Shown one piece after another: positions 1-7,250 of a stretch of DNA of 20,543 bases (the stretch's first letter is position 1; the number at the start of each line of letters is the position of its first letter). The notes under the pieces were generated by a model. That model made no database searches, was not told the origin of the DNA, and saw nothing but the letters and a program-made list of their open reading frames with translations. Position numbers and translations under genes: made by a program. Source of the stretch: Acidithiobacillus ferruginosus (GTDB lineage Bacteria > Pseudomonadota > Gammaproteobacteria > Acidithiobacillales > Acidithiobacillaceae); assembly GCF_018854495.1 (NCBI RefSeq), contig NZ_JABBDR010000133.1, positions 1 through 20,543 of the forward strand, read 5' to 3'.

Positions 1-324
1 CACCGCCTCCACTCCCAGCCAGCGGGCCAGGGCGTCCGCCAGCACGGCATGGGCGGGCCGTTCGCCACCGAGCAAGGGCGCGGCACCAGCCCCTACCCCA
101 CTCTGCTGGATCTCGGCGATGGCGGCATCCCGTAAGGCCGGCTCTGCGCTCAGACCCAGATAATCATTACTGGCGAAGGACAGGAGCGGTTCGCCCTGCG
201 CCCCCACAAAAGCGGGCGGCCCGCGCTCCGGCGCAGGTTGCAGGACCTGCAACTCCCGCCAGAGGTCGTGCGCACGCAAGGTGGACAATTCAGCGCGCCA
301 TGATTCTTCCCGTTCGCTATGCAT
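1..324 (-). CDS. bioF: 8-amino-7-oxononanoate synthase, N-terminal part (runs off the left edge)
   Basis: The first 108 residues of a PLP-dependent alpha-oxoamine synthase are visible. The family condenses pimeloyl-ACP (or pimeloyl-CoA) with alanine in the cytoplasmic biotin pathway. The sequence shows the typical BioF opening: an amphipathic ESWRAEL-type N-terminus, then SFASNDYLGLS at residues 49-59, a glycine-rich GVGAGAAPLLGG stretch at 76-87, and ALARWLGVEAV at 98-108. The PLP lysine lies outside the window. The ATG at 324 is chosen because the SW-containing N-terminus matches the length of known BioF proteins, and the next possible start (TTG, residue 13) would remove it. No clear Shine-Dalgarno site precedes it; a strong promoter lies almost directly on the start codon. 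It is divergent from comF. Other alpha-oxoamine synthases (such as Kbl) are possible but less likely. Confidence 0.88.
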   Translation of the reverse strand, partial: MHSEREESWRAELSTLRAHDLWRELQVLQPAPERGPPAFVGAQGEPLLSFASNDYLGLSAEPALRDAAIAEIQQSGVGAGAAPLLGGERPAHAVLADALARWLGVEAV

Positions 325-329
325 AGCTT

Positions 330-358
330 CTTATAGGGAGGGGCCTGTGCCTTGTCAA
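330..358 (-). promoter_or_regulatory. sigma70-type promoter of bioF, predicted leaderless
   Basis: On the minus strand a perfect -35 TTGACA (358-353) is followed by a 17-bp spacer and a -10 TATAAG (335-330, 5 of 6 matches). The -10 ends only 5 nt before the bioF ATG at 324. Transcription would therefore start at or within 1-2 nt of the start codon, giving a leaderless or nearly leaderless mRNA. The -35 hexamer overlaps the opposite-strand -35 of the putative comF promoter. Confidence 0.65.
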
Positions 359-380
359 TGGAGTGCTGGAGCGGGAGAAT
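352..380 (+). promoter_or_regulatory. putative sigma70-type promoter of comF-trmL
   Basis: TTGTCA at 352-357 (5 of 6 matches to -35), a 17-bp spacer and GAGAAT at 375-380 (4 of 6 matches to -10) point toward comF. The start point would be near 387, about 50 nt before the comF start. The -35 shares bases 353-357 with the bioF -35 on the other strand, so the two polymerases could compete. The -10 is weak, hence moderate confidence. Confidence 0.35.
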
Positions 381-427
381 CGTACCCGGTGACACAATAC
401 TCGCCCTGCCAGATGGCTAAACAACCC

Positions 428-432
428 AAGGA
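428..432 (+). promoter_or_regulatory. ribosome binding site deciding the TTG start of comF
   Basis: AAGGA at 428-432 lies 5 nt before the TTG at 438. It is the only good Shine-Dalgarno sequence near the N-terminus of ComF and supports a TTG start. Confidence 0.6.
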
Positions 433-437
433 ACTTC

Positions 438-1151
438 TTGCAACGGATTCTTCCACACCTGTCCCGGCTGTATGACGCAGCGGGGCGTTTCAACCACTGG
501 CTCTTCCCGGAACGCTGTCGTGCCTGCGGTGCGCCTGGCGCTCCGCTCTGCGCCGGCTGCTTCGGCGACTGGCCGCGCCTGCCCGCCGAGCGTTGCAGCT
601 ATTGCGCGCTACCTTTGCTGGACAATGGGGACTGCCCGGTCTGCTCGGTGGAAGCCCCCGCCTATGACCATGTCTATACCCCGTTTATCTATGCCGAACC
701 CCTGAACACCGCCATCATCGCATGGAAGTTTCAGCAGCGTCTGGACTGGACCAGACCTCTGGCCGATGCCTGGGCCAGTGCCTGGGGCGAACATCCGCCG
801 TCCCGCCCGGAAGCGCTGCTGCCCGTGCCCCTGCATCGCCGGCGTCTGCGCGAACGCGGTTACAACCAGTCCATGCTGCTCGCCCGCCACTGGGGCAAAC
901 GCTGGAGAATCCCCGTCATTCCTGGTGCGTTACGGCGGCGCCGCAGTACCGGCCATCAGCTTGGACTGAGCGCGGCCACCCGTCGGGAGAACCTGGATGC
1001 AGCCTTTGCCCTGCGTGCCGGCGTACCGGACCATGTCGCCATCGTCGACGATGTACTGACGACCGGCACCACCGCCGCCCAGATTGCCAGCACCCTGCGG
1101 GATGCCGGTGTGCAGCGCATCGACGTCTGGGTGCTCGCCCGTGCCCTCTGA
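438..1151 (+). CDS. comF: ComF-family phosphoribosyltransferase-like protein
   Basis: This 237-residue protein has the ComF (GntX) architecture. The N-terminal zinc ribbons have cysteines at C27/C30/C38/C41 and C53/C56/C66/C69. A type I phosphoribosyltransferase fold follows, with the PRPP-binding motif VAIVDDVLTTGTT at 200-212 (acidic pair D204/D205) and the family segment VPLHRRRLRERGYNQS near 130. ComF proteins act in the cytoplasm in DNA uptake during natural transformation; GntX of E. coli relates to use of DNA as nutrient. The enzymatic substrate is not established. The start is TTG with an AAGGA site 5 nt upstream. It is followed 10 nt later by trmL, so the two are probably co-transcribed, perhaps with the ovo genes. 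The length is normal for the family. Confidence 0.9.
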   Translation: MQRILPHLSRLYDAAGRFNHWLFPERCRACGAPGAPLCAGCFGDWPRLPAERCSYCALPLLDNGDCPVCSVEAPAYDHVYTPFIYAEPLNTAIIAWKFQQRLDWTRPLADAWASAWGEHPPSRPEALLPVPLHRRRLRERGYNQSMLLARHWGKRWRIPVIPGALRRRRSTGHQLGLSAATRRENLDAAFALRAGVPDHVAIVDDVLTTGTTAAQIASTLRDAGVQRIDVWVLARAL

Positions 1152-1161
1152 GAGTCCATGG

Positions 1162-1707
1162 ATGCTTGAGCCATTTTTGCACGTCATCCTGTATGAGCCG
1201 GAGATTCCCCCCAATACCGGCAATATCATCCGCCTCTGCGCCAACACCGGAGCCACCCTGCATCTCGTCGAGCCTTTGGGTTTCGCCTGGGATGACCGCC
1301 GCCTGCGCCGCGCCGGGCTGGATTACCACGAATTTGCACAAGTGCATCGCCATGCGGACTGGGCGACCTGCCGGGCATTTTTAGGCGATGCGCAGGTCTT
1401 TGCATTCAGCACCAAGGGAACGCAGTTCTATCACGACGTTGCGTACCAGCCCGGCGATGCGCTGCTTTTCGGCCCGGAGACCCGCGGCTTGCCAGCCAGC
1501 CTCCTGGACAGCCTGCCCGCCAGGCAGGTACTGCGCCTGCCCATGCGCCCCGGCCAGCGCAGCCTGAATCTGTCCAACGCCTGTGCTGTCGCGGTCTTCG
1601 AGGCTTGGCGGCAGATGGACTATTGCGGCGGCCTACATTCACCCCGGGCACCGGATCAGATGGTATCCTGTGGTAAACTGACCGGTCAGAACACCAAGAG
1701 CTCATAA
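1162..1707 (+). CDS. trmL: tRNA (cytidine(34)-2'-O)-methyltransferase
   Basis: A SPOUT-class methyltransferase that 2'-O-methylates the wobble nucleotide of tRNA-Leu isoacceptors. The start at 1162 is chosen because MLEPFLHVILYEPEIPPNTG aligns with the N-terminus of TrmL, whereas upstream in-frame starts would lie inside comF. Family motifs seen are IPPNTGNIIRLCANTG (about 14-29), the SAM-binding knot with LLFGPETRGLP, and the C-terminal RPGQRSLNLSNACAVAVFEAWRQ region. The protein is 181 residues, about 20 more than typical TrmL. The extra C-terminal tail is low in recognisable features and overlaps a 12-bp palindrome upstream of ovoA, so it may be a non-functional extension. It begins 10 nt after comF and ends 12 nt before the ovoA start. 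Confidence 0.92.
   Translation: MLEPFLHVILYEPEIPPNTGNIIRLCANTGATLHLVEPLGFAWDDRRLRRAGLDYHEFAQVHRHADWATCRAFLGDAQVFAFSTKGTQFYHDVAYQPGDALLFGPETRGLPASLLDSLPARQVLRLPMRPGQRSLNLSNACAVAVFEAWRQMDYCGGLHSPRAPDQMVSCGKLTGQNTKSS
1678..1689. repeat. perfect 12-bp palindrome upstream of ovoA (possible operator)
   Basis: CTGACCGGTCAG at 1678-1689 is a perfect inverted repeat. It lies in the last codons of trmL, 31 nt before the ovoA start and upstream of the ovoA ribosome site (AGGGGGA, 1709-1715). A weak extended -10-like TGGTAAACT sits at 1671-1679 without a good -35. A regulatory role is inferred only from position. Confidence 0.35.
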
Positions 1708-1719
1708 CAGGGGGAATCC

Positions 1720-3828
1720 ATGGCGCGTACACGTATCGCTGCGCTCCGTCTCGACGGCGAGCATGCAGAGCAAAAGCGGGAAGAGATCCGCAGGACCTTT
1801 CACGAGACTTTTTCGCTGTACGAACAGCTTTTCGATCACCTGGCAGAACCGGCGGCGTGGTATGAGAAGGCCATTCCCCTGCGTCACCCCCTGATCTTTT
1901 ATTTCGGCCATAGCGCCACCTTTTATGTAAATAAACTCCAGGTGGCCGGTCTGATCGGACAGCGTCTCGATCCTCGTTTGGAGTCCGTCTTTGCGGTCGG
2001 CGTCGATGAAATGTCCTGGGACGACCTGGACGAAACCCATTATGACTGGCCCTCCGTCGACGACGTCCGTCGGTACCGGCAGCGGGTGCGGGAACTAGTG
2101 GACGGACTGATCGGCGAGATGCCCCTGTCCCTGCCCATCACCTGGGATTCGCCGTGGTGGGTGATCCTCATGGGGATTGAGCATGAAAACATCCATCTGG
2201 AGACCAGTTCGGTGCTCATGCGGCAATTGCCCCTGTCCCGCGTCCGCGCGGTGGAAGCCTTCCGTCCCTGGACCCCCGCAGGGGCCGCGCCGGACAATAT
2301 CCTGCAGGCCGTGGCCGGCGGCACCGTCCGTCTGGGCAAAGAACGCGCCGATCCCCGTTATGGCTGGGATAATGAATATGGCCTTCATCAGGTGGCTTTG
2401 CAGCCCTTTCATGCCTCCCGCTTTTTGGTGAGCAATCAGGAGTTTCTGGCTTTCGTGGAGCAGGATGGCTACAGCGAAAGCCGCTGGTGGACCGCGGAGG
2501 GAAATCGCTGGCGCCGCTTCAGTCAGGCGCGGCACCCGCCTTTCTGGGTCCCGGATCAGGACACCTGGCGGCTGCGCCTGATCGCGGAGGAGCGCCCCAT
2601 GCCGTGGAACTGGCCGGTGGAGGTGAACGCGCTGGAAGCCGATGCCTTCTGCCGCTGGAAATCGGCCGGGACCCGTCAGAGCCTGCGCCTGCCCAGCGAG
2701 GATGAATGGCGGCGTCTGCGTGATCTCAGTGGACTGGCGGACAGTGACGCGTGGGATGACGCGGTGCCTGGCAATATCGGACTCGCGGCAGGCTGCTCGC
2801 CCTGCCCCGTAGATCAATTCAAACAGGGGGATTTCCATGATGTGGTCGGCAACGTCTGGCAATGGACCGCGACGCCCATCTATCCCTTTCCCGGTTTCGA
2901 GGTGCATCCGGTTTATGATGACTTCACAGTGCCCACCTTCGACCAGCAGCACAATATCATCAAGGGCGGCTCATTCATCAGCCTCGGCAACGAAATGCAG
3001 CGAGAAGCTCGCTATGCCTTCCGCCGCCATTTCTTCCAGCACGCGGGATTCCGTTATGTGGCCTCGCCCAATGCGCTGCCTGAGGTACCGGTCTATGAGA
3101 GTGACGCCCTGGTCTCCCAATACGCGGAATTTCACTATGGGCGCGAATACTATGGGGTGGCCAATTTTGCGGCAGAGGTCGTGGGAATCGCGGTGGAGGC
3201 TATGGCTGGCAAGCCGTTACGTCGCGCTCTGGACATTGGCTGTGCCGTAGGCCGCGGTAGTTTTGAACTGGCAAGGCACTGCCCCGAGGTCACCGGCCTC
3301 GACTTCTCGGCACGCTTCATCAGCGTAGGCGTGCAACTGCGCGAGCGCGGGCACTTCTCCTACACACTGACCGAAGAGGGTGAACTGCAAAGCTATCCAA
3401 CGGCGGATCTCGCCACCCTGGGACTAACCGGGGCTGCAAACCGGGTCCGCTTCTTTCAGGCCGATGCCTGCAATCTGAAGCCCCTGTACCGGGACTATGA
3501 TCTGGTGGTGGCAGCCAACCTCATCGACCGCCTGCACCACCCCCGCAAATTTCTGGAGGACATCGCCGACCGCATCCTTCCTGGCGGCTTGCTGGTCATC
3601 ACGTCGCCCTACACCTGGTTGGAAGAATATACTGCGCGGTCGGAGTGGCTCGGCGGTTTCAAACGAGATGGAGAGAATCTGAGCACCTTTGACGCCCTGC
3701 GTGAAATCCTGTCCGGACCATTCCGTCTGCGCGATGGCAGCCCGCGGGATCTGCCCTTCGTCATCCGCGAAACGGCGCGCAAATATCAGCACAGTATCGC
3801 GCAGGTGACCATCTGGGAGCGCTTATGA
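1720..3828 (+). CDS. ovoA: 5-histidylcysteine sulfoxide synthase / 4-mercaptohistidine N1-methyltransferase
   Basis: A 702-residue fusion with the full length and domain order of OvoA, the first enzyme of ovothiol A synthesis. It joins cysteine to C5 of histidine with O2 and Fe(II), giving 5-histidylcysteine sulfoxide. After lyase cleavage, it methylates N1 of the mercaptohistidine with SAM. The N-terminal DinB-like domain holds the iron-ligand motif HENIHLE (H155, H159; H64 in FGHSATF is the likely third ligand). The central formylglycine-generating-enzyme-type domain includes GNVWQWT and GGSFISLGNE, with Y432 in the segment that carries the active-site tyrosine of known OvoA (alignment inferred). 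The methyltransferase domain starts near residue 470, with SAM motif LDIGCAVGRG (504-513). The start has an AGGGGGA site 4 nt upstream. The stop overlaps the ovoB start as ATGA. EgtB is excluded by the fused methyltransferase and overall similarity. Confidence 0.95.
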   Translation: MARTRIAALRLDGEHAEQKREEIRRTFHETFSLYEQLFDHLAEPAAWYEKAIPLRHPLIFYFGHSATFYVNKLQVAGLIGQRLDPRLESVFAVGVDEMSWDDLDETHYDWPSVDDVRRYRQRVRELVDGLIGEMPLSLPITWDSPWWVILMGIEHENIHLETSSVLMRQLPLSRVRAVEAFRPWTPAGAAPDNILQAVAGGTVRLGKERADPRYGWDNEYGLHQVALQPFHASRFLVSNQEFLAFVEQDGYSESRWWTAEGNRWRRFSQARHPPFWVPDQDTWRLRLIAEERPMPWNWPVEVNALEADAFCRWKSAGTRQSLRLPSEDEWRRLRDLSGLADSDAWDDAVPGNIGLAAGCSPCPVDQFKQGDFHDVVGNVWQWTATPIYPFPGFEVHPVYDDFTVPTFDQQHNIIKGGSFISLGNEMQREARYAFRRHFFQHAGFRYVASPNALPEVPVYESDALVSQYAEFHYGREYYGVANFAAEVVGIAVEAMAGKPLRRALDIGCAVGRGSFELARHCPEVTGLDFSARFISVGVQLRERGHFSYTLTEEGELQSYPTADLATLGLTGAANRVRFFQADACNLKPLYRDYDLVVAANLIDRLHHPRKFLEDIADRILPGGLLVITSPYTWLEEYTARSEWLGGFKRDGENLSTFDALREILSGPFRLRDGSPRDLPFVIRETARKYQHSIAQVTIWERL

Positions 3829-4982
3829 GCGCGGAAGGGGGCGGCGTCGATTTCCACCGGGTCATTCCACGACGCGGAACCGGATGCCTCAAATGGGATG
3901 GTGCCGCAGAACGCTTTGGCGCTGAAGTACTGCCCATGTGGGTGGCGGACATGGATTTCGCCGCACCGGACACGGTCATCGCCGATTTGCAGGAACGCCT
4001 GAATCACCCCGTTTTCGGTTATCCGGGCAATGAAGGGGCCATGTTGCAGGCCGCCGCAGACTGGCTGGCCAGGCGCCATGACTGGCGGCCGGAAAGCGAC
4101 GCGATCGCCTGCATCAGCGGTGTCGTTCCCGCCCTTTACGCCGCCGTACGTGCCTTCACTCGACCGGGGGAGGCGATCATCGTCATGCCGCCCATCTATC
4201 CGCCGTTCATGACTGCGGTGGAGGACAACGGGCGGGAATTGCTGCTGGCCCCGCTGATCGCGGATGACACCGGCCATTACCGCATGAACTGGGATGCCCT
4301 GGAAATCGCCGTCCAGCGGGCGAAGCTGCTGCTCCTCTGCTCGCCCCACAACCCGGTGGGGCGGGTCTGGACACCGGAAGAACTGCAACGACTGGGCACA
4401 CTCTGCGCCGATGCCGACTGCGTGGTGGTCAGCGATGAAATCCATGCCGACCTCAGTCAGCATCCGCACTGCCCTTTCCCTAGCCGCTTCCCGCGCTCGA
4501 TCCTCCTGACCTCTGCCGGCAAAAGCTTCAATCTGGCGGGACTGGGTGGCGGGGTCAGCGTCATCCCCGACGCTGGGCTGCGTCGTACCTTTCTGACCGA
4601 AGTCCGGCACAGTCAGATTCAGCACACCAACCTCTTCGCGCTGACCGCCATGACCGGCGCCTGGCGGCACGGCGCAGAATGGCAGTCCGCGTTGCGCGGT
4701 TATCTGGCGGACAACGCCCGTTTCATCAGCGAATACCTGATGCGGGAGCTACCCGAGGTCGGCTATCGGCAGCCGGAGTTCGGGTACCTCGCCTGGCTGG
4801 ATGTGCATCATTACGGCAACGATGAGTCGCTTGCACGGCACCTGTTGCAGGCAGGTCTCGGCCTCAATCCCGGGCCCAGTTTCGGGCCGGGTGGCGAGGG
4901 TTTCATGCGACTGAATTTCGCTGCACCGCGGAGCGTGCTGGAAGAAGGGCTGGGGCGGTTGCGACAGGCCTTGCACCGCTAG
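3825..4982 (+). CDS. ovoB: PLP-dependent sulfoxide lyase of ovothiol synthesis (PatB/MalY-like)
   Basis: A 385-residue fold-type I PLP enzyme of the PatB/MalY cystathionine beta-lyase-like group. Visible residues are SPHNPVGRVW (N176), SDEIHADL (D204 for the pyridine nitrogen), the Schiff-base lysine K233 in SAGKSFNLAGL, and the carboxylate-binding R362 in MRLNF. Its ATG overlaps the ovoA stop by 4 nt, so translation is coupled. In known ovothiol pathways a beta-lyase (OvoB) cleaves the C-S bond of the OvoA sulfoxide product to give 5-thiohistidine, which OvoA then methylates. The specific role here is inferred from this coupling; by sequence alone it could be a general cysteine-S-conjugate or cystathionine beta-lyase. 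The 100 bp after it hold no obvious terminator. Confidence 0.82.
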   Translation: MSAEGGGVDFHRVIPRRGTGCLKWDGAAERFGAEVLPMWVADMDFAAPDTVIADLQERLNHPVFGYPGNEGAMLQAAADWLARRHDWRPESDAIACISGVVPALYAAVRAFTRPGEAIIVMPPIYPPFMTAVEDNGRELLLAPLIADDTGHYRMNWDALEIAVQRAKLLLLCSPHNPVGRVWTPEELQRLGTLCADADCVVVSDEIHADLSQHPHCPFPSRFPRSILLTSAGKSFNLAGLGGGVSVIPDAGLRRTFLTEVRHSQIQHTNLFALTAMTGAWRHGAEWQSALRGYLADNARFISEYLMRELPEVGYRQPEFGYLAWLDVHHYGNDESLARHLLQAGLGLNPGPSFGPGGEGFMRLNFAAPRSVLEEGLGRLRQALHR

Positions 4983-5082
4983 TCCCGGAGAACTTTCCAC
5001 AGGCAACCGCCCCGACGACGGTATCGGAACGGCTTGCCCTACCCTACAATACGTTCCACCGAGCGGAGGAGACCAGAGAGAA

Positions 5083-5991
5083 GTGACAGAGGTGCAGGGT
5101 AACCTGAAGCAAAACGCGGTGGCCACGCTGGCAGCGGGCATTCTGCGCGGGGCGGGACACCTGCCGCGGCGTTGGCGGGCAGCTCTGGGCGCAATGCTCG
5201 GTGATTTGGCGCGGCTCAGTATGAGCCGGGCGCGCAAGGTGGTGGACACCAACCTCGCCATTGCTTTCCCCAGGATGAGTCTGGCCCAGCGGCATACGCT
5301 GCGGCGCGCGCATTTCCGGGCACTGGGCCAGGCGGCCCTGGAGTTGGGACCACTGTGGTACTGGCCCTTGCCCCGCGCCCTCGGCCTGATCCGCGAAGTG
5401 CGTGGGGACGATCTGGTGGACGCCGCTTTAGCCAAAGGACATGGGGTGATTCTCTTCACCGCGCACCTCGGGGCCTGGGAGGCCGCGGTGCTCTACATCG
5501 GGCAACGCTGGCCGATAACCGTACTCTACATGGAAACCCGCAACCCGGCTGTCAACGCACGCATTGTGGCTGGGCGCGGGCGCAGTGGTGCGCAGCTGGT
5601 CCCCAAGGAGGGAGGTATCCGCCCCCTGCTCCACGCGCTGCATCAGGGGGATGCCATCGGTATACTTCCGGATCAGAACGTCGATCCGCGCGAAGGGGAT
5701 TATGCCCCGTTCTTCGGCCGTCCTGCCTGCACGACACCCTTGCTGGGCCGGCTGGCGGCGCGGCGCGGAAGCCCGGTGTTCGGACTCTTCGCCTATCGGC
5801 TACCGGGTGGTGAGGGTTTTCGCATCGAGATTGTGCCCATGCCGGAATCCTTCCCGAGCGGCGATGCCAAAGCCGATGCCACGGCGATGAATGCGGCACT
5901 GGAGACCGCCATCCGTAAAGCCCCTGAACAGTACTGGTGGGTTCACCGTCGTTTCAAGGATCAGCCGGAAGGGTGGGACCATCCCTATTGA
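5083..5991 (+). CDS. lipid A biosynthesis acyltransferase (LpxL/LpxM family)
   Basis: A 302-residue member of the HtrB/MsbB family, which adds secondary acyl chains from acyl-ACP to Kdo2-lipid A at the inner face of the inner membrane. It shows the HX4E catalytic motif in FTAHLGAWE (H128, E133), the family block DQNVDPREGDYAPFFG, and the C-terminal PEQYWWVHRRFK signature. The start is GTG at 5083; purine-rich GGAGGA (5065-5070) and AGAGAGAA lie just upstream. LpxL versus LpxM cannot be decided from sequence reading alone, so no symbol is given. It may have its own promoter in the 100-bp gap after ovoB, though I find only a lone TACAAT (5045-5050). Its stop is 5 bp from the convergent waaA stop. 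Confidence 0.88.
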   Translation: MTEVQGNLKQNAVATLAAGILRGAGHLPRRWRAALGAMLGDLARLSMSRARKVVDTNLAIAFPRMSLAQRHTLRRAHFRALGQAALELGPLWYWPLPRALGLIREVRGDDLVDAALAKGHGVILFTAHLGAWEAAVLYIGQRWPITVLYMETRNPAVNARIVAGRGRSGAQLVPKEGGIRPLLHALHQGDAIGILPDQNVDPREGDYAPFFGRPACTTPLLGRLAARRGSPVFGLFAYRLPGGEGFRIEIVPMPESFPSGDAKADATAMNAALETAIRKAPEQYWWVHRRFKDQPEGWDHPY

Positions 5992-5996
5992 AAAAC

Positions 5997-7250
5997 TTAC
6001 GGAACGATATGATCCAGCAGGGAAAAAGTACGCCCCAGCGCACCACGCTGCTGCTGTAGAAACGCCAAGGCACGGTCGCCCATCTCTGTCGCTGGCTCCT
6101 GGGTGGTCAACCACGCACCCAACTGCGCTACCAGGGCCTCGACATCCACCACCTGAACCGCAGCGTTGGCCGCCAGCAAATCCTGGGTGATGCCCTTAAA
6201 ATTATCCATATGCGGGCCGAAGGTAACCGGACGGGCCAGTGCTGCAGCTTCCAGGGGATTATGCCCCCCCGCCGGCACAAAACTGCCACCGATGGTCACC
6301 ACATCTGCCGCCGCGTAAAAGTCCATCACCTCACCCAGTGTATCGATCAGAAAAACCGCGCGCCCCCCCACGTCCTCGGCACGCGAACGCAAGGCAAAGG
6401 ACACCCCCTTTGCCTGCATCCGTGCCATCACCTCCAGTCGCCGCGAGGGATGGCGCGGAATCAGCACCAACAGCAGATCCGGCCATTGGCGCTGCAGGTC
6501 TTCCAGCGCCGCCAGCGCCATCTGCTCCTCACCGGCATGCGTAGAAGCGAATACCCAGACCGGTCGCCCAGCGAAGCGCTGCCGCCACTGACGCCCCCGC
6601 TCCCGCGCGGCGACGGGTTCGGGCAGGTCATATTTGATATTACCGGTCACCACCACATGCTCCGCCCCCAGGCGGCGAAAAGCCGCCGCATCCTCCGAAC
6701 TCTGGGCCGCAACAGCGCTCATACTGGCCAACGCGGGGGCAAAGAGCGTCCGGAAACGGGCGTAACCCCGAAGCGAGCGCTGCGAGAGCCGGGCATTGGC
6801 CAGCATCAGGGGCACGCCCTCGCGGCTGGCCGCATGACAGAGATTGGGCCAGATCTCCGTTTCCATGATAATCCCCAGGCGCGGTCGCTGGCGGCGCAAA
6901 AAGCGCGTGACCGCCGCGGACAGGTCATAAGGCAGGTAATACTGCAGCACTTCCGTACCCAAACGCTGACGGACTACGGCAGCCCCCGTCGGCGTTGTGC
7001 TGGTCATCAGAATGGGCGCCTCCGGATAACGTGCCTGCAAAGCTCGCACCAGGGGAATCGCCGCGATGGTCTCCCCCACACTCACCGCATGAATCCAGAT
7101 AGGCCGATCCGAACGGCGCGGCCCCCAGCCGAAACGCTCCCACCAGCGCTCCCGGTAGGCAGGTCGTCGCCAGGCTCGCCAGAGGGTAAAACCCAGGACG
7201 ACAGGGCTGAGCAGCCAGAGCAGAAAGGCGTAGAGGCGGCGACTCATCAT
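5997..7250 (-). CDS. waaA: 3-deoxy-D-manno-octulosonic acid (Kdo) transferase
   Basis: A 417-residue WaaA/KdtA, which transfers Kdo from CMP-Kdo to lipid IVA on the cytoplasmic face of the inner membrane. It has an N-terminal membrane anchor (about 7-24), the RYRERW-like AYRERWWERFG segment, and the catalytic glutamate in HAVSVGET (E60). The C-terminal GT-B donor site includes GNIKYD, FASTHAGEE, and GGSFVPAGGHNPLE with FGPHMDNF. The ATG at 7250 overlaps the stop of the phosphatase gene as ATGA; a second in-frame ATG at 7247 is a possible alternative. Mono- or bifunctional Kdo transfer cannot be judged here. It is the last gene of the minus-strand train. Confidence 0.95.
   Translation of the reverse strand: MMSRRLYAFLLWLLSPVVLGFTLWRAWRRPAYRERWWERFGWGPRRSDRPIWIHAVSVGETIAAIPLVRALQARYPEAPILMTSTTPTGAAVVRQRLGTEVLQYYLPYDLSAAVTRFLRRQRPRLGIIMETEIWPNLCHAASREGVPLMLANARLSQRSLRGYARFRTLFAPALASMSAVAAQSSEDAAAFRRLGAEHVVVTGNIKYDLPEPVAARERGRQWRQRFAGRPVWVFASTHAGEEQMALAALEDLQRQWPDLLLVLIPRHPSRRLEVMARMQAKGVSFALRSRAEDVGGRAVFLIDTLGEVMDFYAAADVVTIGGSFVPAGGHNPLEAAALARPVTFGPHMDNFKGITQDLLAANAAVQVVDVEALVAQLGAWLTTQEPATEMGDRALAFLQQQRGALGRTFSLLDHIVP

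Noticed and set aside
3786..4670. 294-codon open frame on the minus strand opposite ovoB
   Set aside because: Low-complexity composition with no motif; ovoB has all PLP-enzyme residues on the other strand.
5034..5050. Promoter for the acyltransferase gene (TTGCCC and TACAAT)
   Set aside because: The two hexamers are only 5 bp apart and no -35-like sequence lies 16-18 bp before TACAAT, so it was not called.
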